Positions 26,173-30,553 of a DNA stretch of 30,553 nt are shown piece by piece (position 1 is the stretch's first letter; each line of letters begins with the position of its first letter). The stretch is taken from assembly GCA_002398485.1 (NCBI GenBank), contig DGYV01000051.1:6753-37305 (forward strand), given 5' to 3'. Position numbers and translations under genes: made by a program. The notes beneath the pieces were generated by a model. The model had not been told where the DNA came from and searched no databases. It saw only the letters and a list, made by a program, of their open reading frames with translations. The stretch comes from Peptococcaceae bacterium UBA4997 (lineage in GTDB: Bacteria; Bacillota; Dehalobacteriia; UBA4068; UBA4997).

Positions 26173-27588
26173 TCAGATTTTTTCTTTAATAATGAGATTA
26201 TCTGAATTTGAACCACCAAAATAGTGTTTCAAAATTTCTATATAAGTATAACCGTCCTTGGCCATGAACATAGCTCCCGTCTGGCTCATTCCCACACCAT
26301 GCCCATAACCTTTGCCGTTAATTACTATATCACCACTTAGTGTGGTTGGTAAAGTACTATTATTTAAAGCATAAGTACCGTTTGCGGAAATAACGGCAGG
26401 ATATGTATTTTGGCTAAGCAATTGCTTTATACCGTTACTTCCTAAAGCAAAAAGATCCTGCCACGTTCTTTTTAGTTTATTTCCATAACCATTGGCAACA
26501 TATAATTCACCAGCCAAAGCAGTAGTTTGTACTCCTTCTACCGTAAAAAGTGTGCTTTTCAGTTTCAGCATAGTACGAATATTATCTCTGTAGGCGGTTA
26601 CAGTACAGCCTGTACCAACAATTTGAGCTTTGGTTATCCTGCCTGAAACAGTGCTGCCTGTATTGCTATAGTTACTTGTTGAAAGCTTAAGCTCCTTGAA
26701 AGTACCAAAACTGCCGCTTATTCCTCTGGCAGACATATATTTTTCCGCCAAACTCTTCATCTGTGCAGGTGTATAGGTTACCTGCCAGGTGTAAGTTGAA
26801 GTTGTATATCGATCATAAGGTGATGCTACGCCCCTTAAATAAGGTAACGCTTCCCCCCCCCACACATTTTCGTTGTTTTCCGTATAACCACCCATATTGG
26901 CACTGTAAAAAGCCCTTACTAATACACTCTCACTGCCGTTTTTATAATACATAACTTGCTTTGTAGTATCGTTTACAGCAGCCCTAATCTTTTCCGTACC
27001 CATTGCCATTTCGGCATCATAGCCTCCATATACCTGATCCTTGCCTGTGGCGGTAACATCATAATTTGGTGTTGGGGTAAGTGATGAATAAGCATATGAA
27101 CGCGCCACCACTGCCTGAGCCGCTAGGGCCTGAGCATGAGCACCATAGGACATTTCTTTCCCCAGCACACCGTAAAGATAATGCTCCATATCAACAATAT
27201 TCACTATATAGCCCGTAAGCATTAAAGCAAAGTTATCACGGTAATGTATACTTTTATATGTGATGATGTTATCGGCAGTACTGTCTTGGCCCTCAATAAA
27301 AATGCTGGTAGGATATTTGCCCTTAAGGTTACCATTTACATAAACACTCCATTGACTGCTGCTGCGGGAGGCCTTTATAACATCACCACTCGATACAGTA
27401 GCAATAACGCTGTTGCTTAAGCCGCCAGTTAGCGAATAAGTACCTTGAGATATTGTAAGTTCAACCTCAGTTGCGGAGGAAGCAAGGCATACCCTGATAT
27501 TATCAGCATATGCTAATTGCGGATACACAAAAATACAGCATACAAGTATACTGAAAAAAACTATTGATTTAACTGATTTTCTTTTCAT
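26173..27588 (-). CDS. SpoIID/LytB-domain protein
   Basis: Probable exported peptidoglycan lytic transglycosylase of the SpoIID family. The 471 residues have a signal peptide (MKRKSVKSIVFF then hydrophobic, cleavage near AYA-DN). The SpoIID domain includes LYGVLGKEMSYGAHAQALAA, whose Glu in KEM (residue 145) aligns with the SpoIID catalytic Glu. YGHGVGMSQTGAMFMA lies near the C end. SpoIID acts with SpoIIP in forespore engulfment, but SpoIID-domain proteins also work in vegetative walls. An in-frame ATG at 27615 overlaps the queH stop (TAATG) without a ribosome site. The ATG at 27588 has AAAGG 8 bases before it and starts at the natural signal peptide, so it is preferred. It sits between queH and queA, a spot where spoIID-type genes are found in related Firmicutes. 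Confidence 0.85.
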   Translation of the reverse strand: MKRKSVKSIVFFSILVCCIFVYPQLAYADNIRVCLASSATEVELTISQGTYSLTGGLSNSVIATVSSGDVIKASRSSSQWSVYVNGNLKGKYPTSIFIEGQDSTADNIITYKSIHYRDNFALMLTGYIVNIVDMEHYLYGVLGKEMSYGAHAQALAAQAVVARSYAYSSLTPTPNYDVTATGKDQVYGGYDAEMAMGTEKIRAAVNDTTKQVMYYKNGSESVLVRAFYSANMGGYTENNENVWGGEALPYLRGVASPYDRYTTSTYTWQVTYTPAQMKSLAEKYMSARGISGSFGTFKELKLSTSNYSNTGSTVSGRITKAQIVGTGCTVTAYRDNIRTMLKLKSTLFTVEGVQTTALAGELYVANGYGNKLKRTWQDLFALGSNGIKQLLSQNTYPAVISANGTYALNNSTLPTTLSGDIVINGKGYGHGVGMSQTGAMFMAKDGYTYIEILKHYFGGSNSDNLIIKEKI

Positions 27589-27614
27589 CAAATCAACCTT
27601 TCGCTGCAAAAACA

Positions 27615-28166
27615 TTAAGCTTTTTTAGGTGCCTTCCAATAGCGCTCTTTTTCACTGTAAATACAACCGCAATAGCTTTGCATATATAAACCAAGCTCCC
27701 TTGCCTGATTTTGACCCTCACGAAAATAGGGTCTGAAATCATCATAATAAAAATCCACACCCTTTATTTTACCTGTTTTTTCACCTGTTTTACGAATCAA
27801 ATCATGGTTTTGATAAATACTTACCAAAAGAGTGCTGGTAAATACATCCAAACCATGATTTTTTGCATACTCTGCAGCTTTAAGCAAGCGCATTTCATAA
27901 CAAAAACCACAGCGGTTTTCAGAAGCTGCCATTTTTGCTACTGCACCTGTTAAAAAGCCTTCCAAATCATAATCATCCTCAACCACAAAAGGTATGCCCA
28001 GTCTTATCATGTAATCCTTAAAGGTATTACGCCGCATTTTATATTCACGGTAAGGATGAATATTGGGATTATAGAAATAAGCGGTAATTTCGTGCCCCGC
28101 TTCACTCAATTTCTGTATGGGCATTATGCTGCAAGGCGCACAGCAGGTATGCAAAAGTATATTCAT
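27615..28166 (-). CDS. queH: epoxyqueuosine reductase QueH
   Basis: Non-cobalamin epoxyqueuosine reductase that makes queuosine from epoxyqueuosine in tRNA (DUF208). It has 183 residues. Conserved cysteines: C8-C9 (LLHTCCAPC), C86 and C89 (ENRCGFCYEMRL), matching the cluster and metal ligands, and C166/C168 (SYCGCIYSE), the redox pair. With queA and tgt in the same run, it completes the last three steps of queuosine formation. Genes for preQ1 synthesis are not in the window. Confidence 0.95.
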   Translation of the reverse strand: MNILLHTCCAPCSIMPIQKLSEAGHEITAYFYNPNIHPYREYKMRRNTFKDYMIRLGIPFVVEDDYDLEGFLTGAVAKMAASENRCGFCYEMRLLKAAEYAKNHGLDVFTSTLLVSIYQNHDLIRKTGEKTGKIKGVDFYYDDFRPYFREGQNQARELGLYMQSYCGCIYSEKERYWKAPKKA

Positions 28167-28225
28167 TTATTACACCACTTTTTTATTTTATAAAGTAAAT
28201 AATCTATATTATATATATTTTTAGC

Positions 28226-29272
28226 TTATTCGTCAAAAAAACTTGTTGTTTGCGATAAATTGCTTTGCGGAATTTTTAAGCCTAAATAGCGGTAAGCTTC
28301 AGCTGTAGCTACTCTGCCACGGGGTGTACGGTTAAGAAAACCAAGCTGCAGCAGATAAGGCTCGCATACATCTTCTATGGTATCGGCAGATTCGCTTATA
28401 GTAGCAGCAATAGTATCCAACCCTACCGGGCCGCCGCTGAATACTTCGATGATGGCGCGTAAAACCTTTTGGTCTGTTTTATCCAAGCCACAGGCATCTA
28501 TCTCCAAAAGCTCAAGTCCCATTTTTGCCATATCATCATCAATAATACCGTTGCCTTTAATCAAAGCAAAATCTCTAAGCCTTCTTAATAAACGATTAGC
28601 TATTCTGGGGGTTCCCCTAGAACGGCGCGCAACTTCTTTAGCACCTGCCTCGGTGATTTGAAGAGATATTAATTTTGCCGCACGCATGATGATTATATAA
28701 AGCTCGTTTTCATTGTAATACTCTAAGCGGCTTATCACTCCAAAACGGTCGCGTAAAGGCGCTGTTAACATACCAGCTCTAGTGGTGGCACCAATGAGCG
28801 TAAAAGGTTGTAAAGGCAGGTGCAAGGTTTGAGCACCAGGGCCTTTGCCCATGATGATATCTATATGGTAATCCTCCATAGCAGGGTATAAAATTTCTTC
28901 AACCGCCCTGTTCAAACGGTGTATCTCATCAATGAACAAAACATCGCGCGGAGCCAAGCCTGTTAATATAGAAGCCAAATCTCCTGCGTGTTCAATGGCA
29001 GGCCCTGAAGTAACACGGATATTAACACCCAATTCATTAGCTATAATATTGGCTAAAGTGGTTTTGCCAAGCCCCGGAGGACCATAGAGCAAAACATGAT
29101 CCAAGGCTTCTCCCCTACTGGCAGCGGCTTTAACAAATACGGATATATTATCCTTTACCCTCTCCTGTCCTATATATTCATTAAGGTTTTGGGGACGGAT
29201 ATTGGTTTCCAAAGGAATATCTTCCTGTTTTAAGGCAGAAGAAATAACTCTGTTTTCTGCAAAATCGGACAT
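28226..29272 (-). CDS. ruvB: Holliday junction branch migration ATPase RuvB
   Basis: AAA+ motor that forms a hexamer on DNA and drives branch migration with RuvA. It has 348 residues. Walker [10 protein letters not shown] is at 64-72 and Walker B with DEIHRLN at about 115-121. Sensor [10 protein letters not shown] and arginine finger region RDRFGV are present, with a C-terminal winged helix ([10 protein letters not shown]). AGGAGGG precedes the ATG at 29272. It follows ruvA after 14 bases. Confidence 0.98.
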   Translation of the reverse strand: MSDFAENRVISSALKQEDIPLETNIRPQNLNEYIGQERVKDNISVFVKAAASRGEALDHVLLYGPPGLGKTTLANIIANELGVNIRVTSGPAIEHAGDLASILTGLAPRDVLFIDEIHRLNRAVEEILYPAMEDYHIDIIMGKGPGAQTLHLPLQPFTLIGATTRAGMLTAPLRDRFGVISRLEYYNENELYIIIMRAAKLISLQITEAGAKEVARRSRGTPRIANRLLRRLRDFALIKGNGIIDDDMAKMGLELLEIDACGLDKTDQKVLRAIIEVFSGGPVGLDTIAATISESADTIEDVCEPYLLQLGFLNRTPRGRVATAEAYRYLGLKIPQSNLSQTTSFFDE

Positions 29273-29286
29273 GTTTTACCCTCCTG

Positions 29287-29889
29287 TTATTTTGCGGCTA
29301 AACGCAAAGCGGTAGTTATGATGGTTTCCAAAGCGGTGTTTTGCGGTAATTCATGCATTGCCATTTGAACCATTTTAGCTGCATCGGACGAATTATAGCC
29401 CAATCGAGTTAAAGCTGTAACTGCCTGATCATGATTACCCACTGCCTGAGTTTCGTTTATGTGAATGTTTTGAGCGGGAATTTTGGCTTTACCACACTTA
29501 TCTTTAAGTTCCATTACTATACGTTCAGCAATTTTTTTACCTATACCGGAAACACTTTTGAATACATCAATATTATTTACCTGCACGGCAAATATAACAT
29601 CGGTAGGTGTAAGAGTATTCAACACAGCAAGAGCCACTTTTGCTCCCACACCGTTTACACCCAAAAGCAGGTTGAAAACATAAAGCTGTTCAGTATCTTC
29701 AAAACCAAATAAGGTACAGCTATCCTCTCTTAGCTGCATGTAGGTATGCAAAGTTATCTCTTCCCCTTTAATGGGCATATCATCAAAAGCTGCTATCGGT
29801 ACATATACTTTATAGCCCACACCGTTAACATCTATGATCAAGCTGTCTTCACGAATATCCCAAACTATTCCTCTTACAAAAGCAATCAT
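29287..29889 (-). CDS. ruvA: Holliday junction branch migration protein RuvA
   Basis: Binds the four-way junction as a tetramer and loads RuvB. It has 200 residues: an OB-like N domain (MIAFVRGIVWDIREDSLIIDVNG split by the fold), helix-hairpin-helix motifs (LLGVNGVGAKVALAVL, SVSGIGKKIAERIV), and a C-terminal domain (about 150-200) for RuvB contact. The ATG follows GGAGGTGG. It is 14 bases after ruvC. Confidence 0.97.
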   Translation of the reverse strand: MIAFVRGIVWDIREDSLIIDVNGVGYKVYVPIAAFDDMPIKGEEITLHTYMQLREDSCTLFGFEDTEQLYVFNLLLGVNGVGAKVALAVLNTLTPTDVIFAVQVNNIDVFKSVSGIGKKIAERIVMELKDKCGKAKIPAQNIHINETQAVGNHDQAVTALTRLGYNSSDAAKMVQMAMHELPQNTALETIITTALRLAAK

Positions 29890-29903
29890 ATTTCCACCTC
29901 CAA

Positions 29904-30395
29904 TTATCTGCCAATGATATTATTGCCTTTTTGCCAGTTCCCATGACAAATAGCTATAGCCAAAGCATCCGCAACATCATCTGGTTTCGGGATTTCAGGT
30001 AGTTTTAGAATAGTTTTTACCATAAACTGAACTTGTTTCTTTTCAGCCTTGCCATAACCTGCTATAGCTTGTTTTACCTGTAAGGGTGTGTATTCACCTA
30101 TATTAAGATTTTTTTGAGAGGCGGCAAGAAGAATTACGCCCCTAGCCTGGCCTACAGTTAATGCAGTAGTAGTATTGCGGTTAAAAAATAGCTCTTCCAC
30201 CGCAACTTCATCAGGCTTAAATTCCTGTATCAGCCATAAAATACCGTTATATATTTCCATTATTCTTTTGGGCATATCTAAAACTGCGCTTGTACGTATA
30301 CAACCGTAATCCACAACTTTATAGTTGTTGTAGTGCTTATCCAGAATACCGTAACCTGTAATTGCGGTACCCGGATCAATACCCAAAATACGCAT
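29904..30395 (-). CDS. ruvC: Holliday junction resolvase RuvC
   Basis: RNase H-like endonuclease that cuts Holliday junctions after branch migration. It has 163 residues. The acidic catalytic residues D7 (MRILGIDPGT), E67 (VAVEELFF), D140 and D143 (PKPDDVADALAIA) are present. The ATG follows ACGGAGG. It heads the run ruvC-ruvA-ruvB-queH-spoIID-like-queA-tgt, an order shared in whole or part by many Firmicutes. Its promoter is not clear; a TAGAAT box lies about 25 bases before the ribosome site without a good -35. Confidence 0.97.
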   Translation of the reverse strand: MRILGIDPGTAITGYGILDKHYNNYKVVDYGCIRTSAVLDMPKRIMEIYNGILWLIQEFKPDEVAVEELFFNRNTTTALTVGQARGVILLAASQKNLNIGEYTPLQVKQAIAGYGKAEKKQVQFMVKTILKLPEIPKPDDVADALAIAICHGNWQKGNNIIGR

Positions 30396-30455
30396 AAAAA
30401 AACCTCCGTTTATCTAAATTCTACACAATTCTTTGTTTTACCTGCCACCAAACTA

Positions 30456-30485
30456 TTGACATTAGCCATTAAATATGGTTAAAAT
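30456..30485 (+). promoter_or_regulatory. sigma-A promoter of the tRNA-Thr gene
   Basis: A -35 box TTGACA (30456-30461), 18-base spacer and -10 box TAAAAT (30480-30485). The expected start, near 30492, is about 16 bases before the tRNA. Confidence 0.7.
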
Positions 30486-30507
30486 TATATCTACGGTAAT
30501 TTTTCAA

Positions 30508-30553
30508 GCTGATGTAGCACAGTTGGTAGTGCAGCTGATTCGTAATCAGCAGG
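30508..30553 (+). tRNA. tRNA-Thr(CGU), 5' part, cut by the window end
   Basis: The first 46 bases fold as acceptor 5' strand GCTGATG (30508-30514), TA, D arm (GCAC, loop AGTTGGTA, GTGC), and anticodon arm GCTGA-TTCGTAA-TCAGC (30534-30550). The anticodon is CGT at 30541-30543, reading ACG (Thr). The variable region, T arm and 3' acceptor strand are beyond the window. Confidence 0.9.

Overview
The window looks like chromosomal DNA from an AT-rich, anaerobic, sodium-pumping Firmicute. The best fit is the Negativicutes, and an Acidaminococcaceae/Phascolarctobacterium-like genome is my inference. The evidence is a complete methylmalonyl-CoA epimerase plus Na+-translocating methylmalonyl-CoA decarboxylase operon, a Bacillus-type menaquinone-linked succinate dehydrogenase/fumarate reductase, Firmicutes gene order in the ruv-que-yajC-secDF-recJ block, and several proteins of sporulation families (SpoIID, SpoVB and a SpoVM-like micropeptide). 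No mobile element, CRISPR array, integrase or clear recent transfer is visible.

Layout. (1) 39-4071, + strand: mce-mmdA-mmdD-mmdC-mmdB, closed by a strong terminator. (2) 4187-6958, +: dinG with an N-terminal exonuclease, starting at a TTG. (3) 7040-7108, +: a 22-codon gene whose product resembles SpoVM, sharing a bidirectional terminator with an opposing TIGR04086-type membrane protein (7135-7557, -). (4) 7685-9601, +: folE-lepB-surE behind a good sigma-A promoter, running tail to tail into a SpoVB/MurJ-like flippase gene (9591-11132, -). (5) 11333-13375, +: an EF-G-like GTPase lacking the catalytic histidine of true EF-G. (6) 13825-14331, +: an ECF transporter S component with its own promoter and an AT-rich leader. 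(7) 14706-17911, -: sdhC-sdhA-sdhB. (8) 18098-30395, -: miaB, recJ, secF, secD, yajC, tgt, queA, spoIID-like, queH, ruvB, ruvA, ruvC. (9) 30508-30553, +: the 5' part of a tRNA-Thr(CGU), cut by the window edge.

How the genes work together. The sdhCAB complex interconverts fumarate and succinate at the membrane. The epimerase and decarboxylase convert methylmalonyl-CoA to propionyl-CoA while exporting Na+, so the window holds two linked parts of the succinate-propionate route. The 18-30 kb block is housekeeping: Holliday junction processing, queuosine tRNA modification, Sec-dependent export, recombination and ms2i6A tRNA modification.

Most of the window is ordinary core genome. The least ordinary items are the SpoVM-like micropeptide at 7040-7108, the EF-G paralogue with Phe for His in its G3 motif, and a recJ promoter built into the secDF terminator hairpin.
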